From Thermococcus sp. JdFR-02 (GTDB taxonomy: Archaea > Methanobacteriota_B > Thermococci > Thermococcales > Thermococcaceae), in assembly GCA_002009975.1 (NCBI GenBank), contig MTLP01000042.1, positions 62,001 to 126,000 of the forward strand: 64,000 nucleotides of DNA, given 5' to 3'. Shown here one piece after another: positions 38,276-47,045 of the stretch; position 1 is the stretch's first letter; every line of letters starts with the position of its first letter. The position numbers were made by a program, and so were the translations under genes. Under the pieces are notes generated by a model, which searched no databases, was not told where the DNA came from, and saw nothing but the letters and a program-made list of their open reading frames with translations.

Positions 38276-38331
38276 TTTAACCCCTAAACTTAAAATGCAG
38301 TCTTAGGCTTTATAAATAATGAGGTGTTAAA

Positions 38332-38910
38332 ATGGAACACTACATCAAATCCTTTGATGAAAAGATGCTTTCCCTGAGCAATGCTCCTCATAATGGCGGG
38401 TTATTCAAAGCTAATGGCTTCTTTTTTATGCATGTCCCTAAAAACTACAATGGCAATTACAAAAGAGATTGTGCAGAATTTGAACGAAAATACAGCTTAA
38501 GGGATTTTGTGGGTTTTATGACTGCTGTAACGATTCCAAATGTGTTAAGCGTTGCAAAGCATAAAAATGTTGAGGCTTATATTACAGCAGGAATTACGAA
38601 TCCAGCAATTGTTGGAGAAGAGTGCAAATTTGAATATGGGACGATAAATATTGCTGTTCTTATAAAGGAAGGATTAACAATTGGTGCTTTGGCAAATGCA
38701 ATAATGACTGCAAGTGAAGCAAAAACATATACTCTTCTAAAGCTCGGTTATAATGCAACTGGCACAACAAGCGATGGCATTGGAATATTTGCCTTTGAGG
38801 GGGAACAAGAATGGGCTGGAACTGCAACGGGGATAGGGATTTCAATTGGAAAAGCTGTTAGGAAAGCTTTAGAAGAGAGTATAAGAAAGTGGGAGAAGAT
38901 AAGGAGTTAA
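38332..38910 (+). CDS. cbiZ: Adenosylcobinamide amidohydrolase CbiZ
   Basis: A 192-residue protein matching CbiZ, which cleaves the aminopropanol side chain of adenosylcobinamide during corrinoid salvage. Characteristic parts are LSNAPHNGGL, VEAYITAGITNPA and KTYTLLKLGYNATGTTSDGI. It stands alone, away from other cobamide genes in this window. Confidence 0.88.
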   Translation: MEHYIKSFDEKMLSLSNAPHNGGLFKANGFFFMHVPKNYNGNYKRDCAEFERKYSLRDFVGFMTAVTIPNVLSVAKHKNVEAYITAGITNPAIVGEECKFEYGTINIAVLIKEGLTIGALANAIMTASEAKTYTLLKLGYNATGTTSDGIGIFAFEGEQEWAGTATGIGISIGKAVRKALEESIRKWEKIRS

Positions 38911-38940
38911 GCTTAAAAATTTCCTTCCTTAATTTCGATC

Positions 38941-40545
38941 ATGATCGTTGGAATCCATGATGGCCACGATGCTGGAGTTGCTCTGATTGATGGTGAAAAG
39001 ATTTACGCAATAAATGAAGAGAGATTGGTTAGGATTAAGCATTATCGCGGCTTTCCAGAAAAAAGCTTAGCTAAGGTTTTTGAGATAGGTAATGTTAATC
39101 CTGAAGATATCGAGATCATTGCTATTGCTGGCATTTTTAGGAAGTATTCTCGTCTTTTAGAGCTTGAAAAAAAGCTCAAAGCTTTCTTTGGAAAGGACTT
39201 TAAGAGGAAAGTTCTATATGTTGAGCATCATTTGGCTCATGCTTCATCTGCCTACTTCACGTCTGGCTGGAGAGATGCAATAGTTTTAAGCATTGATGCC
39301 GCTGGTGATGGATTAAGCTCTTCAATTTATGTTGCAAGGGATGGAGAACTGGTAAGAATAGCTCAAAGCACTTATATTGACTCTTTAGGCGATTTTTATG
39401 CTTCAATTACAGAGCTTTTAGGCTTTAAACCAATGCGTCATGAAGGAAAAGTGATGAGTTTAGCTGCTTATGGGAAGCCAACTTATGATTTAAGCAACGT
39501 AATCGAGCTAAATGGACTAACCTTTGAGAACAAGCTTAAAGTTGTTGGGATTGAAGCGACTAAAAAATTAGCCCAGCTCTTTGGTTATCCATTCGAAAGA
39601 GCAAAGAAAATTGCAAATCAAATGAAAAAGGGGAACTTAGATGAAGAGGTTCAAAGAAAGGCTGTTGAAATTGCAGCTTCTGCTCAAAGGCATCTTGAAA
39701 AGATTATTGACGAGCTCGGACTGAAGTTAACAAAATATGATCTTCCCTTAGCTTATGCTGGTGGGGTGGCTCAAAACGTTAAAGCGAACATGATTTTAAG
39801 AAAGCACTTCCCAAATTTATGGGTCTTCCCAGCAATGCATGATGGGGGCTTAGCCTTTGGAGCTGCAATTTTTGTTAAAGCTCAAATGGAGAGATTAGAT
39901 AACAAATGGAAGCCATTTAAGCTTAAACACGTCTATCTCGGACCTTCTTACAGCGAAGGTCAAATTGAAGAGCTTTTAAAGAGTGAAAACATTAACTATG
40001 AGCGCGTTAGTGATGTTGAAAGCTTTGTAGTTGATTCATTAATTGAAGGGAAAATTGTTGCACACTTTACTGGAGCAATGGAATTTGGACCAAGGGCTTT
40101 GGGAAATCGCTCAATTTTAGCTGATCCTCGAGATAAAAGCGTTGTGAAACGTCTTAACCTTCACTTAAATAGAGATGTATTTCAACCCTTTGCCCCAACA
40201 ATCTTAGAGGAAAGAATTGAGGAATATTTGGTTGATGCTTATCCAAACAAGTTTATGACGATGAGCTATTATGCAACAGAAGAGATGCAAAGCTTAACCC
40301 CAGCTGTGGTTCATGTTGATAAAACAACAAGACCTCAAACCCTGCTTAGAGAAGATAATCCAAGGTATTATGAAATAATTAAGCGTTTTGAAAAGAAAAC
40401 TGGAGTTGGAATTGTTTTGAATACGAGTTTCAATATGCATGGAGAACCTATTGTTTGTTCACCAAAGGATGCCTTAGAGAGCTTTAAGAAAGCAAAGCTT
40501 GATGTGTTGGTTTTGGAGAGATTTGTCGTGTATGACAAAGCTTGA
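38941..40545 (+). CDS. NodU/CmcH-family carbamoyltransferase
   Basis: A 534-residue protein of the carbamoyltransferase superfamily. The N-terminal Kae1/ASKHA-type domain includes GIHDGHDAGVALI and VEHHLAHASSAYF, and the C-terminal YrdC-independent domain includes FGPRALGNRSILADPRD and TSFNMHGEPIV. It transfers a carbamoyl group from carbamoyl phosphate via carbamoyl adenylate to an unknown acceptor. There is no ribosome binding site, and a TATA-like element about 28 bases upstream suggests a leaderless mRNA. Confidence 0.85.
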   Translation: MIVGIHDGHDAGVALIDGEKIYAINEERLVRIKHYRGFPEKSLAKVFEIGNVNPEDIEIIAIAGIFRKYSRLLELEKKLKAFFGKDFKRKVLYVEHHLAHASSAYFTSGWRDAIVLSIDAAGDGLSSSIYVARDGELVRIAQSTYIDSLGDFYASITELLGFKPMRHEGKVMSLAAYGKPTYDLSNVIELNGLTFENKLKVVGIEATKKLAQLFGYPFERAKKIANQMKKGNLDEEVQRKAVEIAASAQRHLEKIIDELGLKLTKYDLPLAYAGGVAQNVKANMILRKHFPNLWVFPAMHDGGLAFGAAIFVKAQMERLDNKWKPFKLKHVYLGPSYSEGQIEELLKSENINYERVSDVESFVVDSLIEGKIVAHFTGAMEFGPRALGNRSILADPRDKSVVKRLNLHLNRDVFQPFAPTILEERIEEYLVDAYPNKFMTMSYYATEEMQSLTPAVVHVDKTTRPQTLLREDNPRYYEIIKRFEKKTGVGIVLNTSFNMHGEPIVCSPKDALESFKKAKLDVLVLERFVVYDKA

Positions 40546-40640
40546 GTTGTTTATTCATGCATCGCTATAGGATCGTCTGAACAATAAAAGAAAAAAAGAT
40601 TTATAAGGAAGTTCATCCAAATGACCGAAATGGTGATTTT

Positions 40641-41951
40641 ATGGTCCATCCTAATGACTTTATTTTAGAATATTTAGGCAAGCTTCCGACTCTGATTAGG
40701 CCATATAACAAGTTAAGGAAAAGATATCTCTATCATCAGCTTAAGGAGAAAATTGATTCTTATCTGTCGAACGGTCGCGAGGATACTATTATTATATCGG
40801 GTCTTAGAGGAACAGGCAAGACGACTATTTTAGCACAGCTCTATTTTTATGGAATATCAAGGATCAATCCAAATGAAGTTATCTATCTTTCTCTTGATGA
40901 GCTTCAGCTTCTTGGTCTCGACTTACTTGAGGTCCTTGATACCTATAAACGAATTATCAAGCCAGAGAGACCAATCTTGCTTCTTGACGAAGTTCAGTAT
41001 GATGAAAACTGGGATTTAAAGTTGAAAGTAATACATGACAAAATGAAGTTTTTAACAATAACGACAGGTTCTTCTGCAGTAAGACTTAAGGAAAGTCCAG
41101 ATTTAGCAAGGAGAGCGCTTCACAGGGAGCTTTATTCAATGACTTTCAGAGAATATTACAGTCTTAAAACAGGCAGAGAGATTCCAGAACTAATACACAA
41201 TATACTAAGCCTCAAAGAGGTGCAATTTTCTCCGATTGATGAAGAAGAGATAGTAAGATACATGAAAGTTGGTGGCTTACCCTTTGCTCTCGAGATGCCA
41301 GAATGGGAAGCTTATGAAAGAATACTTTCAATGCTTGACAGAATTATATATAGAGATCTCAGGGAAATTCACGATTTTGATGTTGAAACCCTTGATAAAG
41401 CTATTCATCTGCTTGTTCTTCTTGCAAATCCCAAAGGAGAGCGATTTAGCTATGAAAAATTGAGTAAAAGCTTAAATCTCGCAAAGGGTACTATTATAAA
41501 GCTTATTGATTCCCTTGAAAAGGCATCGCTAATACATAGAATACCAGCTCACGGCTCTATTGTTAAGGGCATTAGGAAGAGTCCAAAGGTAAAGTTTCTT
41601 GCTGTGCCAGTGAAATCAGCAATTCTTTACAAAATCGGTCTACTTGTAGATAGTGAGGAAATACTTGGCTCACTTCTCGAGGATATAGTTGCTTTCTACC
41701 TGTATCTATTGACCAAGTTGAGAATGGGTAGATTAAGCTATGAACCTGCTCGTGGAGGTGCCGACTTTGTGCTCGAACTTGGCGATGAGAAAATCGTTAT
41801 TGAAGTTGGGCTTGGAAAAGCAAAGAAATCACAGGTCAAAAGAACGATGGAGAGGATTGGTGCAGAGAAAGGAATTGTGGTTGGAAAAAAGTATGAAATA
41901 GGGGAAAGAGTAGCATTTTATCCATGGCAAATGTTTATAATGGGATTTTAG
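40641..41951 (+). CDS. Archaeal AAA ATPase of the DUF234/DUF4143 type
   Basis: A 436-residue protein with an N-terminal P-loop domain (SGLRGTGKTTI, Walker B PILLLDEVQ, sensor TGSSAVRL), a winged-helix-like middle (FSYEKLSKSLNLAKGTIIKL) and a C-terminal domain with ADFVLEL-12-VIEVGLGK that resembles a nuclease-fold core. Such ATPases are highly duplicated and often mobile in archaea; function is unknown. ATG after GGTGATTTT. Confidence 0.78.
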   Translation: MVHPNDFILEYLGKLPTLIRPYNKLRKRYLYHQLKEKIDSYLSNGREDTIIISGLRGTGKTTILAQLYFYGISRINPNEVIYLSLDELQLLGLDLLEVLDTYKRIIKPERPILLLDEVQYDENWDLKLKVIHDKMKFLTITTGSSAVRLKESPDLARRALHRELYSMTFREYYSLKTGREIPELIHNILSLKEVQFSPIDEEEIVRYMKVGGLPFALEMPEWEAYERILSMLDRIIYRDLREIHDFDVETLDKAIHLLVLLANPKGERFSYEKLSKSLNLAKGTIIKLIDSLEKASLIHRIPAHGSIVKGIRKSPKVKFLAVPVKSAILYKIGLLVDSEEILGSLLEDIVAFYLYLLTKLRMGRLSYEPARGGADFVLELGDEKIVIEVGLGKAKKSQVKRTMERIGAEKGIVVGKKYEIGERVAFYPWQMFIMGF

Positions 41952-42084
41952 GAGGTTTCAATTTAAACTCCTCCTATAAAAACCGTCCCTAGACTCAAAC
42001 TTTTCGATTCTATTTTTCATAAATCGAATATTTTACAGCGGCAAAATTATAAATCTCAAAATTGAGTTCACTTTGGTGATTCTC

Positions 42085-43254
42085 ATGGCGCTAAGTGATA
42101 GATTAGAACGTGTAAATCCTTCTGAAATTAGAAAGCTTTTTGATTTAGCTCAAGGTGTTGAAGGGTTAATATCACTTGGAATTGGAGAACCAGACTTTGA
42201 TACGCCGGAGCATATAAAAGAGTATGCAAAAGAAGCCCTTGACAAAGGGTTGACGCATTATAGTCCAAATGTTGGGATTTTAGAGCTTAGAGAAGCTATA
42301 GCAGAAAAACTAAAAAGAGATAACAATATTGATGCCGATCCAAAAACTCAAATCATGATAACTGTGGGTGCAAATCAAATAATACTAATGGGACTTGCGA
42401 CGTTTTTAAAAGACAATGATGAGGTTTTAATTCCTTCACCTATGTTTGTTAGCTATGCGCCAGCAGTTCTTTTAGCTGGAGGAAAGCCAATAGAAGTTCC
42501 AACCTATGAAGAAAATGAGTTTAGACTTAGTGTTGATGAGCTTAGAAAATATGTAACTCCAAAAACTAAGGCATTAATTATTAACTCGCCCAATAATCCA
42601 ACTGGAGCAGTTTTAACAAAGAAAGACCTTGAGGAAATAGCGGACTTTGCAGTTGAGCACGATTTAGTGATTTTAAGTGATGAGGTTTATGAATACTTTA
42701 TTTACAATGAAGCCAAGCATTACAGCATTGCATCTCTAAACGGCATGTTCGATAGGGTAATCACAATAAATGGCTTTTCTAAGACTTTCGCAATGACCGG
42801 CTGGCGTTTAGGCTTTGTCGTGGCAAGGGAGGATATGATCGAAAAGATGACGAGATTCCAAATGTACAATGCAACATGTCCAGTAACCTTTATCCAATAC
42901 GCAACTGCAAAAGCTTTGAGGGATAAAAGAAGCTGGGAAGCAGTTGAAGAAATGCGTAAAGAGTACGATAGAAGAAGAAAAATGGTATGGAAGAGACTAA
43001 ATGAAATGGGATTGCCAACAGTAAGACCAAAAGGAGCATTCTATATTTTCCCAAGAATAAGAGATACCGGTTTAACGAGCAAAGAATTCAGCGAATTAAT
43101 GATAAAGGAAGCAAGGGTAGCTTTAGTTCCAGGAAGTGCCTTTGGAAAAGCTGGTGAAGGTTACGTAAGAATATCTTATGCAACAGCTTATGAAAAGCTT
43201 GAAGAGGCAATGGACAGAATTGAAAAGGTTTTGAAAGAGAGGAAGTTAGTATAG
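42085..43254 (+). CDS. Aromatic/aspartate-type aminotransferase (PLP)
   Basis: A 389-residue fold type I aminotransferase very similar to P. horikoshii PH1371, an aromatic aminotransferase. The PLP lysine is in GFSKTFAMTGWRLG, and NSPNNPTGAVLT and EVYEYF provide ring contacts. The ATG at 42085 follows GGTGATTCTC; the ATG 12 bases upstream is not used. The gene ends in a 9-base overlap with the convergent phosphoesterase gene. Confidence 0.93.
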   Translation: MALSDRLERVNPSEIRKLFDLAQGVEGLISLGIGEPDFDTPEHIKEYAKEALDKGLTHYSPNVGILELREAIAEKLKRDNNIDADPKTQIMITVGANQIILMGLATFLKDNDEVLIPSPMFVSYAPAVLLAGGKPIEVPTYEENEFRLSVDELRKYVTPKTKALIINSPNNPTGAVLTKKDLEEIADFAVEHDLVILSDEVYEYFIYNEAKHYSIASLNGMFDRVITINGFSKTFAMTGWRLGFVVAREDMIEKMTRFQMYNATCPVTFIQYATAKALRDKRSWEAVEEMRKEYDRRRKMVWKRLNEMGLPTVRPKGAFYIFPRIRDTGLTSKEFSELMIKEARVALVPGSAFGKAGEGYVRISYATAYEKLEEAMDRIEKVLKERKLV

Positions 43255-43890
43255 GGTAATGCTCACTTTTCTTTCTTCATTTATGTCAATTATTGCATAA
43301 TGTCCTCTAAATAATGGTCCGGGATTTACTATTAGTGTTTTTCCAATCTCATCAATTCCTCTTGCTTCGTGGATATGCCCACAGATAACTAAAGGCGGTT
43401 GTCTCTCTTCAATAAACTTTCTCAGGGCTTTACTTCCAACGTGTAAACCAGTGAAAGTTCTGTCTACTTTAGTATTGTATGGTGGAACATGCATCAAAAG
43501 GATATCTCCCTCTCTGTAGTTTCTATTCAAGCTCGCCCATATAGCATCATCTTGAAATTCCCATATGGTTGAGAAAGGAGTTATGTTTGAGCCTCCAAAC
43601 CCGATTATTCCCAAATCTCCAAGCTCAACCCTTTTATCATGTAAGTTTATTCCTTTCTCCTCAAGCAAATCTAAAACATCTTTACCATCACAGTTTCCCA
43701 TAACTGCATAAATTGGCTTTTCTAATGTTTCAAAATGTTTCAGGATTACTTTAGCACTCTCTCTTCCACTAAAGTGTGTCAAATCTCCGGCAATTAGGAT
43801 TAAATCAAAGTCCTCTTTCTTAATTTTCTCAACCAACCACTTTGCTTTATTTTCTCTTCCGTGAATATCAGTTACAGTAACTATTCTCAT
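43246..43890 (-). CDS. Calcineurin-like metallophosphoesterase
   Basis: A 214-residue phosphoesterase with TDIHGRENK, IAGDLTHF, VMGNCDGKD, LLMHVPP and ICGHIHEARG, which provide the two-metal ligands. The start is the ATG at 43890 behind GGGGTGAG; a much longer frame upstream has no supporting site. Substrate unknown. Confidence 0.9.
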   Translation of the reverse strand: MRIVTVTDIHGRENKAKWLVEKIKKEDFDLILIAGDLTHFSGRESAKVILKHFETLEKPIYAVMGNCDGKDVLDLLEEKGINLHDKRVELGDLGIIGFGGSNITPFSTIWEFQDDAIWASLNRNYREGDILLMHVPPYNTKVDRTFTGLHVGSKALRKFIEERQPPLVICGHIHEARGIDEIGKTLIVNPGPLFRGHYAIIDINEERKVSITLY

Positions 43891-43978
43891 TTTCTCACCC
43901 CTAAGTTTGTTTTTTGCATTTTTCTTTATGAGCGTTAAGGTTAAGTCTATGAAAGTTCTTTCATTAATTGGTGGAAAG

Positions 43979-44308
43979 ATGGGTTGGAAAGAGAAGCTTA
44001 GAAAGGATGAATACATCAATGTGGGAGAGTTTATTGTTGAGCTTAGCCTAGACATGGAGTGTCCTTGTAAGGATGGTGAAGTTTATCCTGCCATAACAGT
44101 TTATGATTACAAAACAGAATGTTGGTATTATATTGATGAAGATTTTCCTGCTGTGAACAATTTTAGAGAGGCTTGGGAAGTTGCCATAAAAACGCTCGAG
44201 GAATACATAAACGGAAAAACTCCAAGATTGAAACGCTCACCAAAGAAATTTGCTTCTGATGATGTTATAGAGAGGTTTATTAGGGCTTTGAAAGAGTTAA
44301 AAGAGTGA
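43979..44308 (+). CDS. Unrecognised small acidic protein
   Basis: A 109-residue protein starting at the ATG at 43979, with GGTGGAAAG upstream. It contains VELSLDMECPCKDGEVYPAI and VYDYKTECWYY; the CPC motif with a second cysteine could bind metal. Family not recognised. It is divergent from the phosphoesterase gene. Confidence 0.6.
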   Translation: MGWKEKLRKDEYINVGEFIVELSLDMECPCKDGEVYPAITVYDYKTECWYYIDEDFPAVNNFREAWEVAIKTLEEYINGKTPRLKRSPKKFASDDVIERFIRALKELKE

Positions 44309-44328
44309 TTATCAATAAAAAGTTAAAA

Positions 44329-45519
44329 TCAATAGAGCACAATCTCAACCTCTTCCCCTTCTCTGTAACCCTCAACATCTTCTGGAATAATCAGATAGCC
44401 ATTGCTCTCAACTAATGAGCTTATCAATCCGCTTCCGCTCTTCCGTATTGGCTTTGCTTTCCCATCTTCATACCAAACCTTGACAAATTCATAACGCCCC
44501 AATGTTGAGCTAACTTTGGAGGCAAGCCTTGCTTTGACTTTGATGTCTTTATAATCAGCACCAGCAAGCTTTATCAAAGCATACTTAACAAAGAGATGGA
44601 ATTGCGTAAATACAGCAACAGGATAGCCACTCATTACAAAAATCTTCTCTCCATATCCCATAGGTCTTCCGGGTCTTATTGTTGTGCCGTGGAACAAAAG
44701 CCTAACGAACTTATGGGCATAATCCTTATCTCCAAAAGCACTTCCGCCGGTAATCAGCACTAAATCGCATTCTTTTTTGGTTTTTTCGAGTGCTTCATTT
44801 ATTTTAGCTTCATCATCTGGAAGAACACCATAAAAAATTGGCTCTCCGAAGTACTGTCTAACTAAGCTTTTGAGCATTATTGAGTTGCTCTCCAAAATTT
44901 TGCCTTCATTAAGGGCTTTTTCGTCAAGATCTTCTATAAGTTCATCCCCAGTGACGATAATACCTACTTTTGGCTTTCTCTTCACTTTAATCCTCTTTAT
45001 TCCAACGCTCTTAAGCAATGCTAAATCTTGAGCTCTTAAAATTTGCCTTTTCCTTAAAAGAACTTCTCCTTTTTTGATATCTTCTCCTTTGAAAGAAACA
45101 TTTTGCCCGGGAGCAACAGGTCTTAACACATAGATCCTATTTCCTTCTCTCTTAACGTGCTCTTGCATTATAACAGCATTAGCCCCCTTGGGGATTTTGT
45201 TTCCTGTCATTAGCTTTATAGCTTTCCCTTTCCCTACCTCTTTTTTGCTTTCCATACCAGCAGTTATTTCATCTATGACCTCAAGTTCTATTGGATTGTA
45301 TTCCCTTGCTTGGAAGGTATCTTCAGCTCTTACTGCATAACCATCAACAGCCGATCTATCAAAAGGTGGTGAATCGATCGGAGAAATTATGTCCTCAGCT
45401 AAAACTCTACCTAATGCTTCATCTAGAGAAACCTCTTCAACTTCTTTAGTCTCTTCAATATCATTAATCATCAAGTTGAAAGCCTCTTTGTAAGGGGTTA
45501 GCTTTTTGAATTCTCTCAT
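44329..45519 (-). CDS. moeA: MoeA, molybdopterin/tungstopterin molybdotransferase
   Basis: A 396-residue enzyme that inserts molybdate or tungstate into the adenylylated pterin. Motifs include DRSAVDGYAV, EHVKREGN, VTGDEL, ITGGSAFGDKD and HGTTIRPGRP. The ATG at 45519 follows GGTGATTTGT. Thermococcales mainly use tungsten. It shares an operon with moaB, after a 54-base spacer containing an inverted repeat. Confidence 0.93.
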   Translation of the reverse strand: MREFKKLTPYKEAFNLMINDIEETKEVEEVSLDEALGRVLAEDIISPIDSPPFDRSAVDGYAVRAEDTFQAREYNPIELEVIDEITAGMESKKEVGKGKAIKLMTGNKIPKGANAVIMQEHVKREGNRIYVLRPVAPGQNVSFKGEDIKKGEVLLRKRQILRAQDLALLKSVGIKRIKVKRKPKVGIIVTGDELIEDLDEKALNEGKILESNSIMLKSLVRQYFGEPIFYGVLPDDEAKINEALEKTKKECDLVLITGGSAFGDKDYAHKFVRLLFHGTTIRPGRPMGYGEKIFVMSGYPVAVFTQFHLFVKYALIKLAGADYKDIKVKARLASKVSSTLGRYEFVKVWYEDGKAKPIRKSGSGLISSLVESNGYLIIPEDVEGYREGEEVEIVLY

Positions 45520-45543
45520 ACAAATCACCCTATTTAATTCTTT

Positions 45544-45563
45544 AATTGCATGATTATGCAATT
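45544..45563. repeat. 20-base inverted repeat, copy 2, upstream of moeA
   Basis: AATTGCAT and ATGCAATT form an 8+4+8 inverted repeat (45544-45551 and 45556-45563) in the moaB-moeA spacer, about 25 bases before moeA. The element matches the one upstream of cpgS at 18623 in 18 of 20 positions. Confidence 0.5.
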
Positions 45564-45573
45564 CTGTAATTGT

Positions 45574-46083
45574 CTATTCCCTTGCATGCTTCAAAATGTG
45601 GTATGCTTCTTTTTTAATTATCTCCACTCCCACTTTAACCGCATTTAAGCTTCCCGGCAAGCAAAAGACTACCTTGCTTTCTTTATCTCTTATAATCCCA
45701 GCTGTTGCCCTTGTGAGAACTGCGGCAGTTCCAACTTCTTTAAAGCTTTTTAATCTAAAAATCTCTCCAAAGCCAATAAGTTCTTTATCAAAAAGAAGTC
45801 TAGCGATTTCAATCGTGATATCTCTTCGTGTTATTCCAGTTCCGCCAGTTGTGATGACTACTTCAGCTTTTTCTAAAGCTTCGAGGAGAGCTTTTAGAAT
45901 TGCCAATTTTTCATCTGGGACTATTTTATAGTAAACGTTTTCATTTCCAGCATTTTTTAATTCTTCAATTATGTAATAACCGCTTAAATCTTCCTTTTTC
46001 CCTAAGCTTGCGGTATCGCTAACAGTTATTACAGCAAACTTAAAACTCTTCGGTGCTTTAGCTCTATGCTCTTCAACTCCCAT
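45574..46083 (-). CDS. moaB: MoaB/Mog-type pterin adenylyltransferase
   Basis: A 169-residue protein that adenylylates molybdopterin. Typical motifs are AVITVSDTASLGKKEDLSG and ITTGGTGITRRDITIE. The start ATG follows GGTGATAAC. It is next to moeA on the same strand. Confidence 0.92.
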   Translation of the reverse strand: MGVEEHRAKAPKSFKFAVITVSDTASLGKKEDLSGYYIIEELKNAGNENVYYKIVPDEKLAILKALLEALEKAEVVITTGGTGITRRDITIEIARLLFDKELIGFGEIFRLKSFKEVGTAAVLTRATAGIIRDKESKVVFCLPGSLNAVKVGVEIIKKEAYHILKHARE

Positions 46084-46132
46084 GTTATCACCTAAAAGAG
46101 TTTAGAAAATTGGGTTTAATAACCTTATTGAG

Positions 46133-46984
46133 TTAAGTCTTTTTGTTTAACATCTTTCTAATGTTCTCCACCAATTCCCTGTCATTAAGGGCTGAAGATT
46201 CTAAAAGACCTCTCTTTTTCAAGTTATAGGCAATTTTTACGCTTGCTGGAATTCTAATGCCTAAATTTTGTAAAAGATCAACTTCTTCAAAAATCTGCTT
46301 TGGCTTTCCTTCCAAAATTATTTCTCCTTTATCAAGGACAATGACCTTATCAGCGAATTCTAAAATGTAATCAGTGTTGTGTTCGACCATAATTATTGTT
46401 ATCCCTTGCTCTTTATTTAGCAAAGTTACTAAACTCAAAACTTGCTCTTTCCCAAGGGGATCAAGCTGGGAAGTTGGTTCATCTAAAACAAGAACTTCTG
46501 GCTTCATAGCTAGAACGCTTGCTATTGCCAACCTCTGCTTTTGACCACCACTTAGATTTGGTGGGAACTCATTTTCTAACCCTTCTAATCCAGCTAATCT
46601 TAAAGCCCATCTAATCCTTTTCTTAATTTCTTCAATGTCCAAACCTAAATTTTCTAAACCAAAAGCAACTTCTTCTTCAACTGTCATGTTAAAAAGCTGG
46701 GAATCAGGATTTTGCAAGACCAACCCAACGATGGTCGAAAGCTTTGCCACACTTGTCTCTTTTGTGTTATATCCCTTTACATAAACATCCCCTTCAAATT
46801 CTCCGCTTATCGAATGGGGGATTATACCATTGAATGTTAAGCATAGGGTTGACTTTCCACTTCCACTAGCTCCCAATATTCCCAAAAATTCGCCTTTTTT
46901 GACTTTAAGCTCTATATTTTTCAGGGAATATTCTTTTGAGCCACTGTACTTAAAGCTCAACTGTTCAACTCGGATTAAGGGCAT
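46133..46984 (-). CDS. ECF-type ABC transporter ATPase (CbiO/EcfA)
   Basis: A 283-residue ABC ATPase with Walker A GASGSGKST, Q-loop LQNPDSQLF, signature NLSGGQKQRLAIAS, Walker B VLVLDEPTSQLD and H-loop MVEHN. It closely follows the EcfA/CbiO group, which drives vitamin and metal importers. No partner permease or substrate-binding subunit is encoded nearby, so the cognate membrane part is elsewhere or missing. Confidence 0.88.
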   Translation of the reverse strand: MPLIRVEQLSFKYSGSKEYSLKNIELKVKKGEFLGILGASGSGKSTLCLTFNGIIPHSISGEFEGDVYVKGYNTKETSVAKLSTIVGLVLQNPDSQLFNMTVEEEVAFGLENLGLDIEEIKKRIRWALRLAGLEGLENEFPPNLSGGQKQRLAIASVLAMKPEVLVLDEPTSQLDPLGKEQVLSLVTLLNKEQGITIIMVEHNTDYILEFADKVIVLDKGEIILEGKPKQIFEEVDLLQNLGIRIPASVKIAYNLKKRGLLESSALNDRELVENIRKMLNKKT

Positions 46985-47045
46985 AGTTTAAATTTGCCCA
47001 TGAACCTTTAAAAGTCTTAAGAACAAAATTTGGTTGGTGGTGACT

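Noticed and set aside
41996-42042. Widely spaced TTCGAT/ATCGAA inverted repeat before the aminotransferase
   Set aside because: Only 6 bases with a long spacer in an AT-rich region; expected by chance.
43891-44055. Longer N-terminus of the phosphoesterase
   Set aside because: The extension has low-complexity hydrophobic residues, no ribosome binding site, and overlaps the neighbouring gene; the ATG at 43890 has a good site.
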